Source: Micrasema longulum (Eukaryota; Arthropoda; Insecta; Trichoptera; Brachycentridae). From it: a stretch of 64,000 nucleotides of DNA. Below the pieces are notes generated by a model. That model was not told the DNA's origin, did no database searches, and saw only the letters and a program-made list of their open reading frames with translations. Shown here piece after piece: positions 34,713 to 44,120 of this stretch; within the stretch, counting starts at the first letter, position 1; every line of letters starts with the position of its first letter. The stretch is taken from NCBI GenBank assembly GCA_022494885.1, contig JAGVSM010002364.1:1-64000 (forward strand), read 5' to 3'. A program made the translations under genes and the position numbers.

Positions 34713-35334
34713 AAAAAATGTTAAAAATGATTTTTAGGCAAATTATTTTAAATTACGTCCGAAGAAACATTTTCTACCTCGTTTATAAAAAACTATTATC
34801 TTTTCAGTACATTTTATTATTATTTTCCTTTTAAAAACTTGAACAAATATGAATTTAATTATAACACATATTGCTAGTTTTTTTGGTGTCTAAAAGAGTT
34901 ATTTTTCCACATACGCATTGAAACAAGAAAAAATTGTTGCAAATATCAATGTACAAAAAGTCAAACAAATTTATTATAATTTTTAAGTTTCTTAATGAAA
35001 TGCTTTAAAACTTTATTATCTGGCGCTAAGCGTCGAACTGTGATTTCTCAATTAAATTCAGGATTCAAACCATTTTCACGTGAATATTCGGAACGGTATG
35101 CAGCCAATCAGAACTTTCGGTCTGCGTGATAGCCAATCGGCGCGCTGTCCATGCATGAAATCGAATTGCGTAAAATTGCAAGTTTCGCTCTAAAACCAAC
35201 GGTTAACCTTTAGAGAAAAATTAAATTGACTATTCTACGAAACGTTTTAGAATGAATGAGAATGAAGAGACAAAAAAATCAACATATTAAAATATCAATA
35301 ATTTTGTATTTTTTTAAATAAATATTTGTGTTTT
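34713..35334. other. AT-rich DNA with a CCAAT-box pair
   Basis: CAGCCAATCAGAAC (about 35101) and TAGCCAATCGGCGCG (about 35132) are same-strand CCAAT boxes about 30 bases apart in a GC-richer patch (35060-35180). The rest is unassigned. Confidence 0.35.
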
Positions 35335-35462
35335 AATAATGTACCCAAACATTTCATTTTGGGGACCATTTTCAACGAGTGTTAAATAACTCACTACTAG
35401 AAAATGGGAATCGAGTTGGGGTTAGAGTGGGATTCACTAGCTACAGGACCACAACCCAATTT
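35335..35462 (-). mobile_element. SINE-B copy 2, box B deleted
   Basis: Tail and body match copy 1 (TTTTCAACGAGTGTTAAATA; AATCGAGTTGGGGT), and the box A end matches (CTACAGGACCACAACCC). About 34 bp containing box B is missing between GGGATTC and ACTAGC. Without box B the internal promoter would not work. Confidence 0.75.
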
Positions 35463-35537
35463 TATTATATTATATTAAAATTTTGATTTTTTCTAAATTC
35501 CTGCAGGCAAGAAACGAATTCCACCCCCTGGGGAGTC

Positions 35538-35672
35538 ATAAAGATGAATTGATTACAACAGAAGTGAAGAACATTTAAGACAAAGGATTATAGGAGTCTA
35601 GTCATTTACAGGAATTATGACCAGTGATTGATTGGTTTAAATAGCCACTTAACACACTGTGTAACATTCACC
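35538..35672. repeat. FB repeat copy 6, truncated at a LINE junction
   Basis: Contains GATTACAACAGAAGTGAAGA, GTCTAGTCATTTACAGGAAT and CACTGTGTAACATTCACC, then changes abruptly to LINE-r 3' sequence (GTCACTGCAACCTGT). Confidence 0.7.
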
Positions 35673-35835
35673 GTCACTGCAACCTGTGTGGATATATTGT
35701 GACAGGTCCCCGTCAATTAATTCTCAGGTCTTTGAAGGACCACTTAACACACTGTGTAACATTCACCGTCACTGCAACCTGTATGGATATATTGTGACAG
35801 GTCCCTATCAATTAATTCTCAGGTCTTTGAAGGAC
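35645..35835. repeat. 95-bp tandem duplication of a chimeric junction
   Basis: Units 35645-35739 and 35740-35834 are nearly identical. Each begins in FB sequence (CCACTTAACACACTGTG) and continues into LINE-r 3' sequence (TCACTGCAACCTGT...GGTCTTTGAAGGA). The duplication therefore postdates the FB/LINE-r junction. Confidence 0.9.
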
Positions 35836-36180
35836 CAACTACTGAGTAGAACGAGAGTATTTTCATATTTCTAAATCTTGCCGTCCAAGCTTAGAACTTT
35901 AAAGTATCGGACTATTAGATAAAGGGCGTGCACTCTTACATCCTCAAGTTTAACCAATGATCCCCCGAGGATGCGGCAGAGATGTGAAGCATCACATTTA
36001 CAAATAATGTGAATTGGTGTTTCATAATCTGCCCTGAAGAGGCTTTTTCTAGAAGTTTTAGAAATGTTTATTTCACCAAGGTATTTATTTAGTCTGCAGT
36101 GTCTTGTAACTTGTGGGGTTAGAACCGTTAGTAGGATTGCAGTGAGTCACATTTTGCTGGAGGGTGTGATTCTATAAAAC
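35672..36180 (-). pseudogene. LINE-r copy 1: RNase H-like C-terminus and 3' UTR
   Basis: On the minus strand a frame reads TRHCRLNKYLGEINISKTSR, then FRADYETPIHIICKCDAS, then HLCRILGGSLVKLEDVR and YFKVLSLDGKI before a stop. This is the end of an RNase H domain-bearing LINE (TGHxxLxxHL, zinc-like CxxC...ETxxHIxCxC, LG, then L(S/G)L.G). Such domains occur in Jockey-, R1- and I-related elements. The 3' UTR continues leftwards into the 95-bp duplication. The copy is 5'-truncated at about 36180. Confidence 0.8.
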
Positions 36181-36184
36181 GCTG

Positions 36185-36540
36185 TGAACGCCCATTGCAA
36201 TCCACCGGCAACACTACTGACTAGTCCAACTCGTTGGCATCCACGTCACGAATCCTGGGCAATGGGATTACACTTATAGCGATGTGATTACAACAGATAA
36301 CGAGGGGATGAACAGCAAGTTTCTGGCGCCTCCAAACCGGAACCAATCAGCTAAGAGAAGGTAACCCCGACAAAAAATCTACCAGAAAAGGCAACGGAAA
36401 ATCACTCCGGTCATCTTTTCTCTAAAATCACTATGTAGAGTACATCCAATAAGGTGTTATCCTGGCTGCGGAGTAGAGCAAGACCGAGATGCTTTCGCTA
36501 TGGTGATCGACGACGTTGGGGGAACCTGATAAGGCACCAC
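36185..36540. other. GC-richer insert between two LINE-r pieces
   Basis: It separates two minus-strand LINE-r fragments. Words such as GGCAACGGAAAATCACTCCG resemble conserved leader sequence of insect LINEs, but I cannot assign the family. No long frame. Confidence 0.35.
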
Positions 36541-36715
36541 AAGAAGAAGTGGCCTGTAAGGGCTGTAGTGATGACCCTCATTTGGTTTCAACTATGTTTC
36601 ATTAGGTCGGAAGCAAACTTTTGCGAGTATACATTAGGCAGTTTCTTCGCATGCTGCTGTCCAGGTTTTTTTTGCCATTGCTCTGTGCTCTGTTTCAGGT
36701 CCACGACCTAAGTTT
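36540..36715 (-). pseudogene. LINE-r copy 2: RNase H internal fragment
   Basis: The minus strand reads AMAKKTWTAACEETA, a stop, CILAKVCFRPNE, then VITTALTGH in another frame. The VIT(R/T)A(I/L)TGH block is also present in LINE-r copy 3 (VITRAITGHCKLNKH). It ends where the GC-richer insert begins. Copy 1 repeats the TxH block, so this may be a separate insertion rather than its 5' continuation. Confidence 0.55.
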
Positions 36716-37249
36716 ATACAAAGAGTAAATTCGGGCAACCCAAACCGCTTTGGGCGTTATTTGGGTGTCCAATTAACCAAATTAATGTTATGAACAATTT
36801 AAACTAAAACACAGTTTATTAGCGAAAGATAATTGAGGAACTTTATAATTAACAATGTTCATTTCTTTGAAATAAATATATAATATTAGGCTGTAATACT
36901 TTATACCAACACTGAAACCACGTTTTACACGGTTTCAAAATAACACGATTAAAAAATGAAACAATGTATTTCTTTAAACATTAACTTAACAATGCGTAAA
37001 AGTAACATAATAATTATTATAAAAATGCCATTTGTTTTTAAATTTTTCCACAAAGCTCTTTTACTTATTAGATGTGGAGGGGAATGCGCAAAGAAAAGGG
37101 TGATAGTAATTATTATTTTTTGTATAGTTTTTAGATTGAAAGTACTTTTTTGTTACGTTGTTTTTTTTTTGTTGTTATAACTACGTGGAAAAAATCTCAT
37201 GTGAAATTGTTAATGAATGCACCTGGTCCGAAAACAAGTATTTGAAATG
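36716..37249. other. AT-rich stretch, nothing recognised
   Basis: A 74-codon frame at 36956-37180 is hydrophobic because of T-rich DNA; not supported as a gene. Confidence 0.4.
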
Positions 37250-38045
37250 AAAAATGTTTTTAAGCGTTGCTTTGTATGTAGGCGAAATAGTTCAATCATA
37301 TGAATTTCACTACAAAAATAAAGGTTTCAGCTCTTGAACTTCACAAACGTCAACAGATACACAGTATGTAAAGTAGCCACTTAAACCAGCCAATGTTTTA
37401 TTAATGTACATTTTGTACATTGGCGGGCCTATTGTCAAATGGCATTTTTTTCCGATCAACCAATAAAATAATAGTTTTATTTTTATAATTCAAGTTACAA
37501 AACATATTCAGTAGAAAAAAGAAATCAAAAAGTCAAAAATATATGAAAAAAAGAAATGAATTTATTTGTTTTAAAATAATCTTAAATCAATACTATTACT
37601 TAATGGGAAAATGTAGAAAAGAGTAAAAAGGAAAAGAAGAGAGATTAAAGAAGAGAAAGGAGATGTTTCTTCAGACGTGATTTAAACAGATTGTGGTAAT
37701 ATCTTTGATTATGGATCGTAGATGATTTTACAGTCAAGCGTCATGGACACTATATGAGTTAGAGAAGAAAGAGGAATTGTGGGTGGGTATTAAGAAAGTA
37801 CTTTGAGAATGAGAACGAAGAGATAAACCATGAACTGATAAGCGTTGAAATTTTTCACGCAGGTATATAGGAGCGTTAGGATTATGAAATACATTGAACA
37901 AGTGAGAGGGAGTTATAGTATTTCCGCTGTATAATTTTGAGCCATTTTAGTTGCCTACGTAATCAGAAATGTAGTTAATGACGGGTCATATCTTTATTCC
38001 CTTCTCTAAAATGTTTTTTATCTCTATTGTATTATTTTTAAACGA
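37250..38045. repeat. FB repeat copy 7, split by a LINE insertion
   Basis: Left part 37250-37395 carries AAGCGTTGCTTTGTATGTAG, ATAAAGGTTTCAGCTCTTGA and ACTTAAACCAGCCAATG. Right part 37977-38045 resumes with AATGACGGGTCATAT and TTCCCTTCTCTAAAATG. Removing 37396-37976 restores FB order, with AATG on both sides as a probable target duplication. Confidence 0.85.
37396..37976 (-). pseudogene. LINE-h copy 2: 3' end inserted in FB
   Basis: Aligns along its whole length with LINE-h copy 1 (61318-61930): GTACATTGGCGGGCCTATTG, CTTCAGACGTGATTTAAACA, GGACACTATATGAGTTAGAG, ACCATGAACTGATAAGCGTT. It covers the final coding part and the 3' UTR on the minus strand, is 5'-truncated, and is flanked by AATG. 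Confidence 0.85.
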
Positions 38046-39427
38046 TATATTTTCATAATATTGACAAATTTATATTTAATATAGAACACTAACTAAATTT
38101 TTAATTCAATGATACAGAAGTGTAAATGTTAGTTAAAATATACATTTTTATATTTGAAAGTGTATTATAGAATATTAACGTATAATAAAACATGTTTATA
38201 CATGGAACGCAAGAGTGCTAATTTTTTTTTTATTAATGTAATAAATTTAAATACAACTTTTGTATGTATGAGTACATAGGTTAAGGCGGAAGATTTCCTT
38301 TCCATTATTTTACGGTACGCAGTGTACGCATTTAGATATAGTGCTTTATTTAACTTTAATGAAACCACTTAAAGTTTACTTTTCATCTCAAACAACTGGA
38401 CCTTCATCAAGAAATAAAGTTTTGTAACAAAGTTAATTTTCAATCTAGTTTATAACGTCTGACTACAAAGTGCTTAAAATGTTTCAAATAAAATTATTCA
38501 TCATTAGAGTAACTCAAAACTCTACTTAAATTTACCCGAAACAAAGCCTAGAATAATTTGATATAAGAGACAAATTTATTGTAATCAAAGTAAACTTAAC
38601 GGAGTCAAATTATACAACAGAAATGTGATAATCACAATTAAATGAGTTTGTTTTTTTCACAATAAAACTTAAGCAGTGTTTTTAATGAAACTCTTTTTCC
38701 ATTTAAAATTTGTGAAGTCAAATACTTTAATCCTATTATTCAAGGAATAATATATATCCTTATAGTTCGTTTTAGACTTACAAAATAAAAATATCTCACC
38801 AACAATGGCTTCATTCGGCTTTTCACTTTTTTTTATTTGCACTTACCTGTAAATAAAAACATTGAATTAACAAATTGTATTAAAACATTTGAGTGTATTT
38901 TATAACTGCCTAATTGAGTCAGATAAAAAAAATATTATCATTATTAATCACATCTTAAAAGAAAACGTTAACAAAATTTTTAAGAAAAAAATAAGTAAAT
39001 GACCAATATGTAACGAGGCTTTCAATTGATTATTATTTAATGTAAAACAGTCATCTATTCAAGTTTTCGAAAGAATATTTTGTGTAAAAAATACCTTTAC
39101 TTTTAGTTCTTAATAATGTTTATATTACTTTCCTAATTTGTATAATTTTTCTAATTTTGTAAAAAAAAATTAAAAACCTGCTGACAAGCCGGTTTCGCGG
39201 TTTAGTGGGCTTCATTATTTTTCCTTTAATATTTTCTGTTCATGTTAACCTTCTTAAAAAAAAAAATGTTAAAATGTTAAACACAATTTCATTTGTGGCA
39301 TGATCTTAGTGATGATTTTAATATATATTTAAAATCAAACCAGAGTAATTTATTTTTAAAAAAATAAGGTGCATAATGTTATAAAGAATTGCATCAACAT
39401 AACATCTAATCATCAGTTTTTCACCGA
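38046..39427. other. Unassigned AT-rich DNA
   Basis: No shared repeat or gene. GCCGGTTTCGCGGTTTAGTG at about 39188 was checked as a tRNA or hammerhead remnant and not supported. Confidence 0.4.
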
Positions 39428-39612
39428 GTAAAAGGTAAGATAGAGATTGACGGTATAGGGCGTAAAAGAACATCATATCTCCGGCAGTGGTTTAGAATAC
39501 CGGATGCAGAAATGCTAATCAGGATGGCCCAGTATTGAGAAAAGCTTCAAATTATGGTCGCCAACCTCAGGTAAGAACGGTACGAGTAGAGAAAAAAGAA
39601 TTAGAAGAATGT
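39428..39612 (+). pseudogene. LINE-k: extreme C-terminal remnant
   Basis: One frame reads GKIEIDGIGRKRTSYLRQWF, then RIPDAEMLIRMAQY, a stop, EKLQIMVANLR and a stop. It matches the G(x)GRKxxSWLxNxRxW...A(K/Q)DRExFxxMVANL motif of a common arthropod LINE C-terminus. It ends in a purine run (GAGAAAAAAGAATTAGAAG), the usual acidic/GAA-rich 3' end. Confidence 0.7.
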
Positions 39613-40299
39613 AGACTATCGATTTCATACCGATAATCATAGTATATAAGTGATTTTAAATATTTTTATCACTCTGCGACAAGCGTAATATTGTAGACAT
39701 ATAAATAGCAGCCTATTTCATAAATCGTCGCCGGAGTAAAATTGTTCGATTAAATTTAATAATAAAATGAGTGTAATTTAGTGTAATTTAGCGAATGTTC
39801 TAATTGTGATTTCTTTGTATTTTTGTAAAATTCTTATGGCCTGTTGTCTCAAAAAAATATGTGCGTGGCGGTATTGGGTCAAATTAGTCCCAGTTTTTAA
39901 TGCCACCTTTTTAAACATTTTAATGGGTTAATATTATTATTTTATCACAATATGCTCTGAATCATAAAAAGACGAGTGGTTAAGTTTTTTGTACACTTTA
40001 ATACGATTCAATTAAGAAAGATAATGTATAAAAAATACTTTTCACACGGTCAATCATTTACAATGGGTCTAATCGAACCCATCTCCGGTAGGTATACAAA
40101 CGATTGTTGTAAATATTTCCGCAACTTTCATTATTAGATAAAAAGATGTTCATAAAAAATGTTTTTTCTTATTTTCCCTATATTCCTGTATGTTTTTTAC
40201 CTCATATGCCAAATGTGGCATATTGTTTACATACCGAAAAAAACAAAAAAAAATATTTTTCCAAAGAGTATTTTCATAAAAAAAACACACACAAACATA
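39613..40299. other. AT-rich stretch, nothing recognised
   Basis: No feature supported. Confidence 0.4.
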
Positions 40300-40915
40300 T
40301 ATTTTTAGTTGGAGTTAATAATGAAAATGATCTTCTCGATATATTCCAGGGCCCCTTACTTAACATACCCGTCAGAACAATTGTTCCAATACATGAAAGT
40401 GCTGGATATGAGACAACTGTACCTAAAAGAAGCACTTACACACGTCTGGTCCAAAAATAAGGAGAGATCTCAGCAAAATCTTCATACGAGGTTTTTACCC
40501 AGAACACACATTCTGTCAGACCCAAAACCCGTACGACTTTTACTCATAGACATCTCTCCTTTATCGCACCTAGAGTGTTCAATATTTTGGAAGAGAGTAT
40601 TAAGCTCTCGAGGACAAAAACTATTTTCAAGAGAGGAGTTAAGGATTGGATTTTCCTTAGTGGGAGGGATTTGAGTGGGAAACTCCTTGAAGATTTTCTG
40701 AATGTTTAAGTTTACTGTTTATCATATTGATGTGCCATATTTTTGTTTTTATTTTATTGTTAATATTATGTTTGTGTTTTTGATCCAATGTAATATGTGT
40801 GATGATATACTCTTGTCTCTGTGTCAACTTATTGTTTGTCCCAATTTGACATGTGACTTTTAGTCCCATAGAGTTCGAATTTATGTCTCAAATAATGTAT
40901 AATAAACTGCCTTAA
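40300..40915 (+). pseudogene. LINE-l: C-terminal domain and 3' UTR
   Basis: A 121-codon frame (40309-40671) contains PSEQLFQYMKVLDMRQLYLK, matching the LF..L.vL.(i/v)rqLYl block that follows the reverse transcriptase. R-P-R and SHLEC-like segments follow in the position of the family's TR..P...R..P...N. Stops are absent but the end is altered. The 3' UTR runs to about 40915 with a TAAATAAATAAATAAA tail. Confidence 0.6.
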
Positions 40916-41184
40916 ATTAAATAAATAAATAAAATCATAAGTAAATAAACAAGTTTATTTTAAGTTCGAATTAAGAATGAAAATAATCTCATTGATCTCA
41001 AAAATGTACTCTATTTAATTTATACAGTAAATGAGAATGAACAAAATCCTACTTAACTTTTAAAAATATCAAGCCAAGAAGAATATTTTAACATAATTAA
41101 CTGAATCCCTGGATTATCTGTCTGGATCATAACGAAAAAAAATAGCTACGGAAACTCACATATTAACTAATCCATTTTAATCAC

Positions 41185-41575
41185 AACTTTGTTATTATGT
41201 GTCCGGGCGATTAAATAATACCGTTCTGAGTGAGAAACCGAACCAGAAACCTGGACGAGCATTTTTGGCTCGATGGCCACTCTCAGGTAAAAATATTGAA
41301 AAAGAACATGGAGGTGAGATAAGTCCACCACATTAAGTAAGTAAGCGCATTTGCCTAACACATAAGAGGGCCCAGGTTTGATTTCCGGGAAGTTCGAAAT
41401 GAAATATTGATTATAAGGGATGTTCTTCACTTCTAAATTTCATGTTTCTGAATTGGCACCTGAAGGGTTAGGCTGATTATTTTGCCTTCACATTATATTT
41501 GATTGATTAACGCTACATTTGGTGTTCCAATAACTGTCTTATGCACCATCGAATACGGACATGATGATGATATGA
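41185..41575 (+). mobile_element. SINE-AL copy 2, near full-length
   Basis: A 5' extension of about 150 bp (GTGTCCGGGCGATTAAATAA; CTCGATGGCCACTCTCAGGT; GAGATAAGTCCACCAC) precedes a tRNA-like part with box B CAGGTTTGATTTCCGG. The body GAAATATTGATTATAAGG and the SINE-A tail (CTGAATTGGCACCTGAAG; CTTATGCACCATCG; GATGATGATATGATGAT) follow. LINE-n sequence starts directly after the triplet tail. Confidence 0.75.
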
Positions 41576-42085
41576 TGATAAAGCTGCTCGTCAAACAATT
41601 ATTGACAATTCAATTCCATAAATTAAAAAAAATATTACTTGTTTATTTTTATAACCTTATACTTGTTTTTTTATTTTTTACTATTATATCAAACTGCACT
41701 GTAGTATTGAAAAATACGCATTTCATATATACATATATTTATTTCTTCTTTTTTCGCGATAATGTATGCTTGCTTGTTTATTAATTTAACTTAAATTTGT
41801 CTTTCTTGCTTACCGTAACACTTTATTTACTGTGTTTGCTTTACAGAATTTATTTCATACGCTTGTATCTTTGCATTTTTTGTTTTTGTGCTTACTGTTT
41901 TTTCTTGCATACATTTGTTTGTTATTACTGTTTTTTTTTTTACTTTGTCAAACTTTTTATTTTGTCCTTTCTAACTCATTTCACATATTTTTTTCTGTAT
42001 ATTCTGTGTTTATTATTAAGTATGTTAGCGTGTATTTTATTTTTATTTTTTGTGTGGAGATAAGTTTTTTTTTTTTTTAAATAAA
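41576..42085 (+). pseudogene. LINE-n copy 2: last codons and 3' UTR
   Basis: Begins inside the coding end: AARQTIIDNSIP and a stop, identical to the final residues of LINE-n copy 1 at 57816. The T-rich 3' UTR then matches copy 1 over about 480 bp (CAAACTGCACTGTAGTATTG; ACTAACTCATTTCACAT-like words). The hydrophobic open frames here are artefacts of T-rich UTR. Confidence 0.85.
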
Positions 42086-42106
42086 ATAAATATTTGCGTT
42101 CTTATA

Positions 42107-42261
42107 ATTGACCCAAATATTTCATTCTGACGACCATTTTCAACGAGTTGTAAATAACTCACTATTAGAAAATGGAATCGAGTTGTGGTAGAGAGAGATT
42201 CGAACCACAGACCTTTGGTTCGTGAGTCCGAGACACTAGCCACAGGACCACAACCCGAGTT
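42107..42261 (-). mobile_element. SINE-B copy 3, near full-length
   Basis: On the reverse strand: box A GTGGTCCTGTGGCTAGTG, box B TGGTTCGAATCTC, body CAACTCGATTCCATTTTC, the self-complementary block near GAGTTATTTACAACTC, and a tail ending AATGAAATATTTGGGTC. The best reference copy of this family in the window. Confidence 0.85.
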
Positions 42262-42274
42262 TGACGCATTGTTC

Positions 42275-42485
42275 AGTGTTTAGAATGTTTTTCTACCATT
42301 TTTGAGGTCCTTGGTTTTAATTTTGGAAGGGTAGACGTGGACGTGTAGTATTGGTTCGAAATTGATTCCGTCTGACTGATCCTCAACTTATGTGTAACAA
42401 AAATGATCAAAATATACTGCAGTTAGAATGTCGATGCAGTATCTTATGCACCACTCCGTTTAGAAAGGATTTGATGATGATGAGA
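42275..42485 (+). mobile_element. SINE-AL copy 3, 5'-truncated
   Basis: Starts in the tRNA-like part (GAGGTCCTTGGTTTTAATTT), then the body and the SINE-A tail (GTGTAACAAAAATGATCAAA; CTTATGCACCACTC; GATTTGATGATGATGAG). Confidence 0.7.
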
Positions 42486-42962
42486 TAGTGAACCGCTGAC
42501 TTGGAATGCAAAAGTTTCTTTTAAACTCGCAGATCTTAAAAAAACAAGTCTCCTTGTCAGTGCAAATTACGTGGAGTTACAAATGGTGTGCCCGAATATT
42601 ATATCCAGAACCAGTGAACTTATGGTAATTAGCATCGTGGCTAATAAATCAAATAGAGTTTGTACATTTCCTTAACACTCTCAAAACAGGGATACATAAT
42701 TAACATCTAACTTAGAAAGAACTATTATTTACATGATCTTTTTACTGATTCATCAGCATTCATTTTGCAACACCTGATGATGAATTATTGTAAAATTAAA
42801 ATAAACTTTATCGACCACTGACAAAGAATAAGTAACTACATTATTTTTATACTAGCTGCACTAAAGATTTCAATTCAAAATAAAACGGATAAGACAACAA
42901 TTAAAAAGCACAAGGATAGAAAATCAGCGTACTTAAAAATATAAGCAATTATTAATTATGAT
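42486..42962. other. AT-rich stretch, nothing recognised
   Basis: No feature supported. Confidence 0.4.
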
Positions 42963-43000
42963 TTACCCAAATATTTCAACTTTGGGAGCCATTTTCAATT
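42963..43000 (-). mobile_element. SINE-B tail fragment
   Basis: TTACCCAAATATTTCAACTT followed by GGGAGCCATTTTCAA matches the SINE-B tail; the head is missing and LINE-r sequence follows. Confidence 0.6.
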
Positions 43001-43445
43001 ATGTTTTTTATTTGGTGTTGGAGGTCAGTGCTATGCAAGCTCTTTACGTTACTGCGATCTGTGAAGATCTTTTACGACGGGTCTTTGTGAATAGTTTTCG
43101 TCCTTCCAAGCCCATGTTTATAGTGAGCCTGGCTACTGTGTGGAAGACTAAAGCTTACATTTTGCTAAATCTTCCCCGCCAAGCCCAGATCCGTCAAATA
43201 TAGGGCTATTAGGTAGGAGGCGAGCTCTTTAATATTCTCAGGTTTGACCAGTGGTACCCCGAGGATGAAGCTCCTATTGTGATGTAAAGCATCACATTAA
43301 CATATAATTTGTGTAGGTGTTTCCTCATCTGCACTGCAGAACCTATATCTAAAAGTTTTGGAAAGGTTCATTCTAGCATGGTGTTTGTTCAATTTGCAGT
43401 GCCCTGTAATGGCCCTAGTGATAACCCTCACTCACTTGATTTTGG
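43001..43445 (-). pseudogene. LINE-r copy 3: RNase H-like C-terminus, best preserved
   Basis: The minus strand reads VITRAITGHCKLNKHHARMN, then FCSADEETPTQIIC, a one-base irregularity, CDALHHNRSFILGVPLVKPE, then YLTDLGLAGKI and a stop. This shows the TGH...H, C..(D)EETP..IIC.CDAL and final LGL.GKI blocks of LINE RNase H domains. The 3' UTR continues to about 43001. It is cut at the right by the LINE-s tail. Confidence 0.8.
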
Positions 43446-43960
43446 CTGAGCTTTATTTATTTTATTTTATTAATTTTATTTTATTTATTTATTCATTCAA
43501 AATTACAAAATTAAATATTTATGAACTTATTAAGGCTTTTTAGGCTATGCCCGTGTCAAGCCACAATAAATAACAATAAAAATACATAGTAAAATTTATT
43601 AAATCAATTTATAATGACATAGAATCACAATCTAGAAAAAAAGATAAATGTAATAAATAATCAAATTCCAAAGAATACAAAGCAAAAAAGATATTCAGAA
43701 ATAATTTTTAAAATATAAATTTATTTATTAGGTCAAAAGCAAAACTTTTCCAGACTTTGCCCTTTTTTAATGATGTTAGTATATATTGAATGTTCCGAAC
43801 ATTTTTAGAGTCGGTGGTGTTGGTATTCTCCTATAACTTCACTCTGCAAGTAATTTATGTATTTTTTCGATAATACCAAGTATATTACGGTGCAAGAAAA
43901 GGTGAATTTTAGTATTTGCATGCTAGTGAAGCGAGTGTTTTCAAGAAGAGACATATATGT
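43446..43960 (-). pseudogene. LINE-s: 3' end with AAAAT tail, inserted next to LINE-r
   Basis: A (TTTTA)n run at about 43452-43500 is its A-rich tail on the minus strand. Its 3' UTR includes GGCTTGACACGGGCATAGCC and AAAAAGCCTTAATAAG (complement near 43520-43560), a LINE-type 3' hairpin. Upstream, SLKKGKVWKSFAFDLINKF resembles a worn polyprotein end. Family assignment is weak; orientation is well supported by the tail. Confidence 0.5.
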
Positions 43961-43980
43961 ACGTTTCAAAACGGAAGTAA

Positions 43981-44120
43981 TTATCTACCATTTATCGACT
44001 TTTCTATGTCTACCTGTTTCGAGATAAACTCGTCTCTGTGTTAGGATACTTATTACACTAACATGTAAATCCCACATAACTCACAGCATGACAACGCTCA
44101 GCCACATGTTTCAAGACTGA
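43981..44120 (-). repeat. HHR repeat copy 5 (hammerhead-bearing, degenerate)
   Basis: The reverse strand contains AGAGACG, then TATCTCGAAACAGGTAGACA (complement of about 44007-44026). This preserves GAAA, the GUA triplet and part of stem II, with one stem III mismatch (CA/GG). The CUGAUGA box reads CTAACAC, so the copy is inactive. Spacing from CATGTTAGTG to AGAGACG equals that in copy 4. Confidence 0.7.

Noticed and set aside
39181..39215. Hammerhead or tRNA-like motif at GCCGGTTTCGCGG
   Set aside because: The flanking HHR blocks and the catalytic boxes are absent.
41503..42080. Hydrophobic frames of 82-93 codons resembling membrane proteins
   Set aside because: They lie in the T-rich 3' UTR of LINE-n copy 2; the same UTR gives a similar frame at 57540-57797.
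42765..42800. CTGATGATGAATTATTG as a hammerhead core
   Set aside because: No GAAA, stem II or pairing arms around it.
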